Source: an uncultured Prevotella sp.
GTDB lineage: Bacteria; Bacteroidota; Bacteroidia; Bacteroidales; Bacteroidaceae
Direction: 5' to 3'
Length of the DNA: 64,000 bases
Assembly: GCA_944320355.1 (NCBI GenBank)
Contig: CALUHC010000021.1
Location: 1 to 64,000 of the forward strand
The notes below the pieces were generated by a model. The model had not been told where the DNA came from, did no database searches, and saw only the letters and a program-made list of their open reading frames with translations. Position 1 is the first letter of the stretch. The number at the start of each line of letters is the position of its first letter. The position numbers were made by a program, and so were the translations under genes. Below are positions 1 through 6,171 of the stretch, piece after piece.

Positions 1-32
1 CCTCTACTTATATACATTCAAATTGAAAAGAG

Positions 33-554
33 ATGAAAACAGCAATTACATTCATTGCCATACTTTTTGCTCTATTAGCTTACGGCATGAAGCAGGACAA
101 AGCCAAACAGGATTCTATCATTGATACTGCCATGCAAGTGGAAGATACCATTGGTACACGAAAAACACTCAACGATATTCGCTTTAATGGTTGGGAAAGA
201 AGCGATTGGCTGGATAATGAATATATCCGCACCTTAAGAAAATACTTGGATGATTATAATAATGGGAAAATCAGTAACTCAAACTTAGACCCTTATAAAG
301 AGCAGATAAAAGGTCAATTTGTGGTCTATGATATTAACTCCTATCTCTTGGGGGGTGTCCTTATCAGAATCACATTTCTTGACATGCCTGACAGGGTGTT
401 CAGCTGTTGGATATATAGCAATGTGGATGAGAAGAAAGAAACGGTGGAAAGCTACAAGTTTCGTTCTATCAGCATAGAGGAAGAAAAAACAGATATGATC
501 AAAGAGGATATATTGCAAGCCATAAAGGAAATGGACGGACTTAAATTATGGTGA
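33..554 (+). CDS. small exported protein of unknown function
   Basis: I do not recognise this 173-residue protein. The first 18 residues (MKTAITFIAILFALLAYG) form a lysine followed by a hydrophobic stretch, as in a signal peptide or single membrane anchor, so the rest is probably periplasmic or surface-exposed. The remainder is charged, with no cysteine lipobox and no motif I can name. A purine-rich stretch (aaaagag) sits directly before the ATG, which supports this start. Base composition is AT-rich, unlike the GC-rich genes beyond 3.4 kb, and it belongs to the accessory island that runs up to the tRNA-Lys gene. It may be part of a longer operon that starts outside the window. Confident that it is a gene; function unknown. 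Confidence 0.6.
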   Translation: MKTAITFIAILFALLAYGMKQDKAKQDSIIDTAMQVEDTIGTRKTLNDIRFNGWERSDWLDNEYIRTLRKYLDDYNNGKISNSNLDPYKEQIKGQFVVYDINSYLLGGVLIRITFLDMPDRVFSCWIYSNVDEKKETVESYKFRSISIEEEKTDMIKEDILQAIKEMDGLKLW

Positions 555-636
555 TAAGATATTTACTTGTCCAATTTTTCTTCCTGATACTCTTAAAAGA
601 TGAATTGATACAGGCTGAAAATTAGAAAAGAACGTG

Positions 637-689
637 GGGACTTTTTTAGAAGGAAGTCTATTTTATAGGGATAAGTAGAAAAAAGTACC
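637..689. repeat. palindromic repeat, left copy flanking the FtsZ-like gene
   Basis: Imperfect inverted repeat: an arm beginning GGACTTTTTT and an arm ending AAAAAAGTACC surround a central CTATTTTATAG palindrome. The core TCTATTTTATAGGGATA recurs in the copy at 982-1032, on the other side of the small gene. It could be a transcription terminator, a recombination site or a miniature mobile unit end. Confidence 0.6.
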
Positions 690-706
690 GAATTAAAAAG
701 ATTATT

Positions 707-979
707 ATGAGCAAGATTTTGATTATAGGAGTTGGAGATGGTGGAAGAAAGTCCATCATTAAGATGAAAGAGAATGGAATCCCAAATGTTGATTATATAA
801 CTTTTAATTGTTTTGACGGAAAGGAAGAAGCCAAAGAACATGATATACCTCACTATAACCTGATTGAAATGAACGGATTGTCAGGCATATCAAACACTCA
901 TAATCCAAAAGTCTTTGCCGAGCTTGCAGAAAATGTAAAAGACCAAATTAAAGAAATAATAAAGGAGCATTTGAAATAA
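707..979 (+). CDS. FtsZ N-terminus-like 90-residue protein
   Basis: The 90-residue product resembles the first strand-helix-strand portion of the FtsZ/tubulin GTPase fold. Residues 4-13 read ILIIGVGDGG, comparable with the FtsZ nucleotide-binding loop IGVGGGG. This is followed by a helix and a VDYITFN strand comparable with VDFI..NTD of FtsZ. Residues 58-70 (SGISNTHNPKVFA) fall where FtsZ has GLGAG.NPEVG. The chain stops before the tubulin signature GGGTGTG, so it cannot be a complete GTPase. It is AT-rich and bracketed by two related palindromic repeats. It may be a decayed fragment, or a purposeful mimic that pairs with FtsZ; the reading frame is clean, with its own start after a purine-rich stretch. 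The FtsZ resemblance is from recalled family sequence, not an alignment run here. Confidence 0.6.
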   Translation: MSKILIIGVGDGGRKSIIKMKENGIPNVDYITFNCFDGKEEAKEHDIPHYNLIEMNGLSGISNTHNPKVFAELAENVKDQIKEIIKEHLK

Positions 980-981
980 TG

Positions 982-1032
982 AGTACCTTTTTTGAAAGAA
1001 CTCTATTTTATAGGGATATTCAAGAAAAAGTA
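982..1032. repeat. palindromic repeat, right copy flanking the FtsZ-like gene
   Basis: Second copy of the element at 637-689. Arms GTACCTTTTTTGAA and TTCAAGAAAAAGTAC are near-complementary around the same CTATTTTATAG centre. It begins three bases after the stop codon of the FtsZ-like gene, so on RNA it would form a hairpin there. Confidence 0.6.
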
Positions 1033-1112
1033 CTACTTATAAAATTATAGACCTAACAACTTTATTGGCTCTGTTTTTCAACATCAAACGATTGTTTCTC
1101 AAAGAAATTCAC

Positions 1113-1120
1113 TATATTTG
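1113..1120 (+). promoter_or_regulatory. TAnnTTTG promoter box of the HEPN-MNT pair
   Basis: TATATTTG matches the Bacteroidetes -7 consensus. A TTG at 1092-1094 is suitably placed as the -33 element. It lies 26 bases before the chosen HEPN start at 1146, which argues against the longer upstream ATG reading frame. Confidence 0.6.
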
Positions 1121-1145
1121 CACTTGGTACAACATTAAAAGCTCA

Positions 1146-1532
1146 ATGAACGACAAGGTGACATATTGGATTGAGATGTCAGATTATGATTTTGACACAG
1201 CAAAGGCAATGCTTGAAACCAAGCGTTACCTTTATGTCGCTTTCATGTGTCACCAAACAATAGAGAAGATTCTCAAAGCATATTGGAGCAATGTGTTGGA
1301 AGAACCACCTTTGAAGATACATAGCCTATCACGACTTGCCGAAAAAAGCGGTTTGGATAAGGATATGTCAGAAGAACAGACAGACTTCATAGACGAGCTT
1401 GAACCATTGAACATAGAAGCACGTTACCCCTCATATAAGAAGCGGTTGATGAAAAGTCTGACTGCTGACCGTTGCAAAGACTTGATTGAACAAACAGATA
1501 AATTAAGAACATGGATAAAGAGCAAGCTATAA
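1146..1532 (+). CDS. HEPN domain protein of a HEPN-MNT pair
   Basis: 128-residue all-helical HEPN-family protein. Residues 9-40 carry the typical first helices (DYDFDTAKAMLETKRYLYVA followed by FMCHQTIEKILKA), and an EARYPSY motif follows near residue 100, as in HEPN proteins encoded beside minimal nucleotidyltransferases. I see no R-x4-6-H ribonuclease motif, so this may be the accessory rather than the RNase class of HEPN. It overlaps the downstream nucleotidyltransferase gene by 22 bases, which indicates tight co-expression. In characterised HEPN-MNT modules, one partner is a toxin and the MNT enzyme neutralises it by AMPylation or by binding. Whether this pair works that way is inference. 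The start was chosen after the promoter box at 1113. Confidence 0.85.
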   Translation: MNDKVTYWIEMSDYDFDTAKAMLETKRYLYVAFMCHQTIEKILKAYWSNVLEEPPLKIHSLSRLAEKSGLDKDMSEEQTDFIDELEPLNIEARYPSYKKRLMKSLTADRCKDLIEQTDKLRTWIKSKL

Positions 1533-1807
1533 AATTGGCACAACGCTATAAAGCGGCAGTCGCAGAACGGTTGCCCTTAAAGGCTCTTTACCTTTATGGC
1601 TCATACAGCAAAGGCAACCATACAGAGGACAGTGACATTGACATTGCTGTCGTGGTGGAACGAATGAGTGATGATTATTTTGAAGATACTCCTTTACTGT
1701 GGAAGCTGAAACGTAAGATAAGCAATCTTATAGAGCCAGTTCTACTTACAGAGGACACAAACAATCCTCTCTATGCAGATATTGTAAAAACAGGAATACT
1801 GATATAA
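1511..1807 (+). CDS. MNT-type nucleotidyltransferase domain protein
   Basis: 98-residue minimal nucleotidyltransferase of the DNA polymerase beta superfamily. The hallmark is visible around residues 28-48: LYGSYSKGNHTEDSDIDIAV, which contains the GS motif and the D-x-D metal-binding pair. It has no additional domains, as expected for the MNT half of HEPN-MNT toxin-antitoxin or abortive-infection modules. Its ATG lies inside the end of the HEPN gene, so translation is probably coupled. The likely reaction is transfer of AMP to the HEPN partner, by analogy with MntA-HepT; that activity is not shown here. The pair sits in an AT-rich island beside a tRNA, a common location for such mobile stability or defence modules. 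Confidence 0.88.
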   Translation: MDKEQAIKLAQRYKAAVAERLPLKALYLYGSYSKGNHTEDSDIDIAVVVERMSDDYFEDTPLLWKLKRKISNLIEPVLLTEDTNNPLYADIVKTGILI

Positions 1808-1816
1808 AGAAGCTAT

Positions 1817-2335
1817 ATGAATGATTTAATAAAATCCAAATTATGGACTATCGTACATAAAAGTAGAGTACATGATAAATTTGCAGGTTACAAATTGTTA
1901 TTATCAGATTCAAATTGGAATGATTATGGATATTATACATCTTATCAACTGTGGCTGCAACTCCCTAACGAAAAAGGAATCAATCTAAAAATAGCAGAAT
2001 TAAATATATTAAATGTCGAGCAGAAAGCAGGTGAAAATCCAATCATATCAACAACCTCATCTATGTTTACTTTTATTAGAGATATTGAAAGTGCATATAT
2101 GATTTTATTTAACTTAACGTTCAAAGAACGAGAAGAACTAAAAGAAAGTCTTAATATCCAGTTCCAATATGAGACAATTAAAAATGAGCCAGCATTTCAG
2201 AAATCCGTTTTAAGAGGAACAAATGAAATAGATTTTAAAAGGTTGCAAAAAGAAATAGAACGTATTATAACTTGCCCATTAGATATATCAACAGCTTTAA
2301 TAAATTACAAGGAACGTATTGACATGGCTTTTTAG
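1817..2335 (+). CDS. AT-rich protein of unknown function downstream of HEPN-MNT
   Basis: I do not recognise this 172-residue protein. It has no signal peptide or membrane segment and looks soluble, with alternating aromatic and charged residues (for example YGYYTSYQLWLQLP near residues 38-51) and a helical charged C-terminal half. It starts 9 bases after the nucleotidyltransferase stop, so it is probably the third gene of the same transcript. Codon use is strongly AT-biased, more so than in the HEPN-MNT pair, suggesting a separate origin for this cargo. It could be a third component of the module or an unrelated passenger gene. No function is proposed. Confidence 0.6.
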   Translation: MNDLIKSKLWTIVHKSRVHDKFAGYKLLLSDSNWNDYGYYTSYQLWLQLPNEKGINLKIAELNILNVEQKAGENPIISTTSSMFTFIRDIESAYMILFNLTFKEREELKESLNIQFQYETIKNEPAFQKSVLRGTNEIDFKRLQKEIERIITCPLDISTALINYKERIDMAF

Positions 2336-2614
2336 AATAGCTCATTAGATATATTAAGCTGCTTTATTCTATATTTCAGCAATTAGAATAGGGCGACTTT
2401 TTAAGTGCTTAGGAATGTCTGAATAAGATATACTTATATGCTTGATTTTCTCTTTATTACTTGCTCAATCAACCCCAATTTACTAACTTTACACCGAGAT
2501 AATTAACATATTGATAACATCATCTTGAATCATCAGATGTAAACCATCATGTAAACCAAAAGAGAGGTTAACTAACTTTCAATGGCATTGGAAGAAGCTA
2601 CAAGATAATCGTAT
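2336..2614. other. gene-free island edge with tandem 12-bp repeats before tRNA-Lys
   Basis: AT-rich stretch between the last island gene and the tRNA. It holds a tandem pair ATGTAAACCATC (2537-2548) and ATGTAAACCAAA (2549-2560), and a TAACTTTA box near 2485. Such direct repeats beside a tRNA can be recombinase-binding arm sites. No integrase gene is present within the window, so the attachment-site reading is an inference. Confidence 0.35.
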
Positions 2615-2734
2615 GATTCGCTAGCTCAGCAGGTAGCCTTTTGAAAGTCGAGCCGTAGGCGAGGCTTTTAAAAGGTGAAAAGCAGCAACACTTTTAATGT
2701 TGGGGTCTTGGGTTCGAGCCCCAAGCGGATCACC
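2615..2734 (+). tRNA. tRNA-Lys(TTT) interrupted by a hairpin in the D-arm
   Basis: All conserved parts except the D-arm are normal. The acceptor strand GATTCGC (2615-2621) pairs with GCGGATC, with one G-T wobble. The anticodon arm is CAACA-CTTTTAA-TGTTG (2686-2702) with anticodon TTT at 2693-2695. The variable loop is GGGTC, the T arm is TTGGG-TTCGAGC-CCCAA, and ACCA is encoded at the 3' end. Between GGTAG of the D-loop (2632-2636) and the anticodon stem lies extra DNA. It contains a clean 11-bp stem, 2637-2647 (CCTTTTGAAAG) with 2665-2675 (CTTTTAAAAGG), around a 17-base loop. The normal GAGC strand of the D-stem is replaced by GAAAAGC. A T-rich terminator follows. Either a disrupted gene or a tRNA with an unusual arm. 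Confidence 0.75.
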
Positions 2735-2742
2735 AGAAAATC

Positions 2743-2775
2743 AAGCGATTATCTAAAACAGGTAATCGCTTTTTT
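2743..2775 (+). terminator. rho-independent terminator after tRNA-Lys
   Basis: AAGCGATTA and TAATCGCTT pair around a short loop, followed by a run of T. It lies 8 bases after the tRNA 3' end. Confidence 0.8.
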
Positions 2776-2939
2776 CGTTGTTATACGCCGTTTCTGAGCG
2801 TCTGATGCCATGATGGATGCCCGATATAATCCAAGACAGCCCAGAGACGAAGCCCCAAACTACCGCCAACCACATCTTGCAACACCATCAGCAGCAAACA
2901 GCCCATACGCTCCACGGCCACAACCTGTCATGTATCGCC

Positions 2940-3180
2940 ATTAACTTTCTTATGTTAATAGCCAGCGCAATATCCGTTCCGGCTAACAGCCTGGCACTCA
3001 ACAAATTGCGAAACGCGCCGTTTTGGCTTCCGAAACAGCCCGTTTCAGCCGCCAAAACGGGTCGTTTCATCATGCAAAGCGGGCCGTTTCATGGCCCGAT
3101 GTGGCGCATACGGAAAAACAAGACCGAGGAGAACGTTTTTAGTCACATATCTGCAGATATGGGCAGAATGCAGATAGCCA
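2940..3180 (-). repeat. composite palindromic element with 22-bp AAACGnnnCGTTT array (copy 1, full)
   Basis: Palindromic cores lie at 3011, 3033, 3055 and 3076, spaced 21-22 bp. Read on the minus strand the order is: TGCAGATATG-type hairpin, a CTTGtttttCCGTATG block, the core array, then the GTTGAGTGCCAGGC...GTTAGCC block, then a TTAACAT...GTTAA palindrome. The same order is seen at 11540-11800 and 52375-52623. No gene is supported across 2776-3369; the open frame there only runs through the repeat. Confidence 0.75.
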
Positions 3181-3369
3181 TCATAACAACCAACGGCTTG
3201 GCAACCCAAAAGTGGGCAACCACCTTTGCGACCCCCAAAAACTGATGGCACAAGCCTGCCGCTGACGACAGGCAACAGGCGCTCTCAAAAATCGTAGCGA
3301 ATACCTTTCGGAACGATTTTTATCAGGATTAAAGAACTTAAATTTTACATAGAGAACAGAAAAATATTC

Positions 3370-3377
3370 TATCTTTG
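3370..3377 (+). promoter_or_regulatory. TAnnTTTG promoter box of the ADP-ribosylglycohydrolase gene
   Basis: TATCTTTG, 97 bases before the start codon, directly followed by the leader motif at 3378-3440. Confidence 0.65.
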
Positions 3378-3440
3378 CATAAGATAGGCTGCGTTCGGCA
3401 ATGTGCGAGCAAGCTCGCGTTGCGCTCGTTTGCATTTGCT
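3378..3440 (+). promoter_or_regulatory. 5'-leader RNA motif with CAAG-tetraloop hairpin (copy 1)
   Basis: Starts at the predicted transcription start. It reads GCATAAGATAGGCTGCGTTC, then GGCA, then the hairpin GCGAG-CAAG-CTCGC (about 3405-3418), then GTTGCGCTCG. The same layout with a compensatory stem change occurs at 23493 and 62016. Confidence 0.55.
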
Positions 3441-3473
3441 TAATAGGAAACACCAAAACGTTCTTGAAACAAT

Positions 3474-4409
3474 ATGGTTTTATCAGACACTACAAAGGAC
3501 AGAATCAAAGGCTGCATCTATGGGCAGGCAATTGGCGACGCATTGGGTTTGGGCACAGAGTTCATGTCGCAAGACGAAGTCAGGAAATACTATCCAAGCG
3601 GATTGGCGCATTACGACCAAATCATACAAGACGCACACCGCAGCCGATGGAAGAAAGGATGCTGGACTGACGATACCGACATGATGATCTGCATAGCCAA
3701 GGCAAGGCAGAAAAATCACTTTGATTTGAACAAGACAGCGCGCAACTTCAAGGACTGGTTCAACGGAACGCCAACGGGAATAGGCCGGCACACATTCAAT
3801 GTCCTTGCGATGCGCGACTATACGGAGAACCCGACAAAGGCGGCGGATATAGTCTGGAGGCTGGGCAAATGCAAAAGCGCAGCGAATGGAGGGATTATGA
3901 GGACCTCTATAGTGGCCACCTCCCCGTTTGTGGATGAAGGCGAGACAGCAGACATCTGCCGTCTGACGCATCCCGATATGCGCTGTGTCGGCTCTTGCGT
4001 GATTATCGTAAAGCTGATGCAGGACCTTATTTTCAACGACACCCAGCTGGAACCGCCTTCCTTGAAAGCCATTGCAGACAGATATGACAGCCGCATTTCA
4101 GAATATATCGAAATGGCGAAGAATGACTCACCAGACATTTTTTCATTGGACGATAACATGATGGGCTATACGCTGAAGACAATGGGCATCGCGCTATGGA
4201 GCCTGTGGCACTGCCATTCATTTGCCGACGGACTGCTTGCCGTCGTGAATCTGGGTGGCGACGCCGATACCAACGCGGCTGTTTCATGCGCTTTGCTAGG
4301 GGCAAAATATGGCTTCTCAAGCATTCCTCAATATTATGTGGAAAACCTTCAAGACAAACAAATAATAGAAGGAATTTACGGAAACGCCATATCAGACTTA
4401 ACAGAATAG
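3474..4409 (+). CDS. ADP-ribosylglycohydrolase family protein
   Basis: 311-residue DraG/ARH-family hydrolase, which removes ADP-ribose from proteins or small molecules using two magnesium ions. The family motifs are in order: GQAIGDALGLGTEF near residues 17-30, CWTDDTDMM near 62-70 (the TDD metal ligands), NGGIMR near 138-143, and the C-terminal metal site GGDADTNAA near 261-269. No signal peptide is seen, so it is cytoplasmic. Length is normal for the family. It stands alone behind its own promoter and leader; the next gene, an inositol-phosphatase family enzyme, begins 72 bases downstream and may be co-transcribed. The physiological substrate cannot be told from sequence; no partner ADP-ribosyltransferase is seen nearby. 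Confidence 0.9.
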   Translation: MVLSDTTKDRIKGCIYGQAIGDALGLGTEFMSQDEVRKYYPSGLAHYDQIIQDAHRSRWKKGCWTDDTDMMICIAKARQKNHFDLNKTARNFKDWFNGTPTGIGRHTFNVLAMRDYTENPTKAADIVWRLGKCKSAANGGIMRTSIVATSPFVDEGETADICRLTHPDMRCVGSCVIIVKLMQDLIFNDTQLEPPSLKAIADRYDSRISEYIEMAKNDSPDIFSLDDNMMGYTLKTMGIALWSLWHCHSFADGLLAVVNLGGDADTNAAVSCALLGAKYGFSSIPQYYVENLQDKQIIEGIYGNAISDLTE

Positions 4410-4481
4410 ATTGCCCTTTACCCTAAAGAGCCCCTGCCTTTCATGCAGAACAACACCTATAAAATCACTCAATAGATAAAC

Positions 4482-5234
4482 ATGGACATACAACGCATAA
4501 TCAGTTTGGTCAAAGAGACCCAAGGGATAATCAGGAACAGGGAGATGGCAGCCCGCGTAAAAGAGAAAGGGGTTGCCGATTATGTCACGCAAGTGGACAT
4601 TGCCGTGCAGGATTTCCTTAAGAGCGCACTACATGAACTCGCGCCAGACGTGCAGTTTCTCGGTGAGGAAAGCGGACTGCAACAGATGGATGCGGACAAC
4701 TATTGGATTCTCGACCCGGTAGACGGCACCACAAACCTCATGCACGACTATCAGCACAGCGTGGTCTCGCTGGCCCTTTGCCACAACAAGGAGATTGTCA
4801 TGGGCATTGTCTATGACCCGTTTCACGATGAGCTTTTCTCCGCAATCAAGGGCGAGGGAAGCCTCTTGAACGGCAGGCCCATACACGTCTCCACCGCCAA
4901 ACGCCTCTCGGAGACCATCATTGGCATCGGCACGGCCAAGAGAGAGCTTGCCAAAGAAAACTTTACCAGGTTCCTCCGTGTCTATGAGAACTCGCAAGAC
5001 ATCCGAAGGCTTGGCTCTGCCGCCTTGGAATTGGCCTACACCGCGTGCGGCAGGCAGGGCGGATATTTCGAGGCATATCTCAATCCGTGGGACTATGCGG
5101 CAGGCCTGCTCCTGGTGCAGGAGGCCGGAGGCAAGGTGTCCGACTGGGCCGGCAGAAGCCTTGACCCGGCACGGGGAAGCCAAGTGGCAGGCACAAACGG
5201 ACAGGTACACGACGAATTGCTCAAATTATTATAG
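4482..5234 (+). CDS. inositol monophosphatase family phosphatase
   Basis: 250-residue member of the lithium-sensitive, magnesium-dependent phosphatase family (SuhB/CysQ/HisN-like). The first metal motif GEESG is near residues 60-64, the signature WILDPVDGTTNL near 74-85, and the second motif WDYAAGLLLVQEAGG near 203-217. These supply the Asp and Glu metal ligands. It lacks a signal peptide. Likely substrates are inositol-1-phosphate, histidinol phosphate or 3'-phosphoadenosine 5'-phosphate; the sequence does not let me choose. It follows the ADP-ribosylglycohydrolase gene by 72 bases on the same strand, without an obvious promoter of its own. Start is the ATG after a short A-rich leader. Confidence 0.9.
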   Translation: MDIQRIISLVKETQGIIRNREMAARVKEKGVADYVTQVDIAVQDFLKSALHELAPDVQFLGEESGLQQMDADNYWILDPVDGTTNLMHDYQHSVVSLALCHNKEIVMGIVYDPFHDELFSAIKGEGSLLNGRPIHVSTAKRLSETIIGIGTAKRELAKENFTRFLRVYENSQDIRRLGSAALELAYTACGRQGGYFEAYLNPWDYAAGLLLVQEAGGKVSDWAGRSLDPARGSQVAGTNGQVHDELLKLL

Positions 5235-5281
5235 GCTCATCCGCCAAGCTGGCAATCAAAAGAGACAAGGCGCAAGACGGC

Positions 5282-5470
5282 TTAGCCACAATCGGCCGTT
5301 ATACCGCCGAACGGTCTGCGACCTACTTTCCAAACGCGTCCTCACCCTGCCGGCATATTGTCTGCCGCCTTTGCCGAAGGCGCAGCAGGCCACATCGCGA
5401 CAAAGGCGGCTGCAAAGATGCACGCCGACAGAACGAAATCGCTTTGTACTATAATGCCTTTGGGGTTAAA
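5282..5470. mobile_element. MITE-like element (copy 3, plus orientation)
   Basis: Left end TTAGCCACAATCGGCCGTTA and right end TATAATGCCTTTGGGGTTAA are inverted relatives of each other. The inside matches the copy at 27676-27873 (reversed): a TTTCCAA block, CCTGCCGGCAT, an internal hairpin GCCTTTGCCGAAGGC, then GCACGCCGACAGAACGAAAT. No coding capacity; non-autonomous. Confidence 0.65.
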
Positions 5471-5575
5471 AACGCATAAATGTCTCTGACACAAACGGCT
5501 GAGTGTCAGCAATGGTTACCTGCGGGTAACCATGTTACGCGGCGGAAACGTATTGCACGGTCCGTGAGGAATGTG

Positions 5576-5583
5576 TAACTTTG
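5576..5583 (+). promoter_or_regulatory. TAnnTTTG promoter box of the cupin gene
   Basis: TAACTTTG with TTG at 5553-5555, 49 bases before the cupin start codon. Confidence 0.7.
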
Positions 5584-5631
5584 CCAACGTAAACAAGTTG
5601 ACAACCAAACGATTAAAACAAGCAATACACT

Positions 5632-5985
5632 ATGAGCAAGTATCAGAAGACAAGCGTTGCAGACCAGCCGAGGGTTGAACTGCACGAGGCACTCGCGCTG
5701 ACCGGCGCAGAGATTTCCATCAACAAGATGCCCGCCGGGGCTGCCGTTCCGTTTGTACACAGCCACAAGCAGAACGAGGAGATATACGGCGTGCTCAGCG
5801 GACACGGCACGATGACACTCGACGGCGAGGCCGTAGAGCTGAGCGCGGGCGACTGGCTGCGCGTTGCCCCCGAGGTAAAGCGGCAGCTTTCTGCCGCCGC
5901 CGACAGCGAGATAAGCTATATCTGCATCCAGGTTAAGGCCGGTTCGCTGGAGCAGATGACCGCAGGCGATGCCGTGATAGGCTGA
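5632..5985 (+). CDS. cupin domain protein
   Basis: 117-residue single-domain cupin. The conserved barrel motifs are visible: PFVHSHKQNEEIYGVLSG near residues 42-59 (two His and a Glu, typical metal ligands), and GDWLRVAPEVKRQL near residues 83-96, where cupin motif 2 normally carries a further His; here no clear His is seen. Small cupins of this kind serve as isomerases, dioxygenases or sugar- or metal-sensing proteins; sequence alone does not decide. It has its own promoter upstream and a strong terminator after it, so it is monocistronic. The MITE-like element at 5282-5470 lies just upstream of its promoter. Confidence 0.85.
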   Translation: MSKYQKTSVADQPRVELHEALALTGAEISINKMPAGAAVPFVHSHKQNEEIYGVLSGHGTMTLDGEAVELSAGDWLRVAPEVKRQLSAAADSEISYICIQVKAGSLEQMTAGDAVIG

Positions 5986-6032
5986 GCACAAATCAGCAAA
6001 AACGCGGGGCACACACCCCATAACAGTAATAG

Positions 6033-6090
6033 CCGGCGGGCGGTTGCCTTGTCATTGATGGCAAAGCAACCACCCGCCGACTGTTTTTTT
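6033..6090 (+). terminator. terminator after the cupin gene
   Basis: CGGCGGGCGGTTGC pairs with GCAACCACCCGCCG (one bulge), followed by CTGTTTTTTT. Confidence 0.8.
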
Positions 6091-6171
6091 CAATACATTA
6101 CGCAGTCCACAGAAATATACCGCGGCACTGCCGCCGGCTTCCGGCTGCCACATTTCCCTTTCCTGTCATCG

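Noticed and set aside
2817-3245. 142-residue open frame on the plus strand
   Set aside because: It runs straight through the composite palindromic element and has no domain, ribosome site or codon pattern; the frame is open by chance in repeat DNA.
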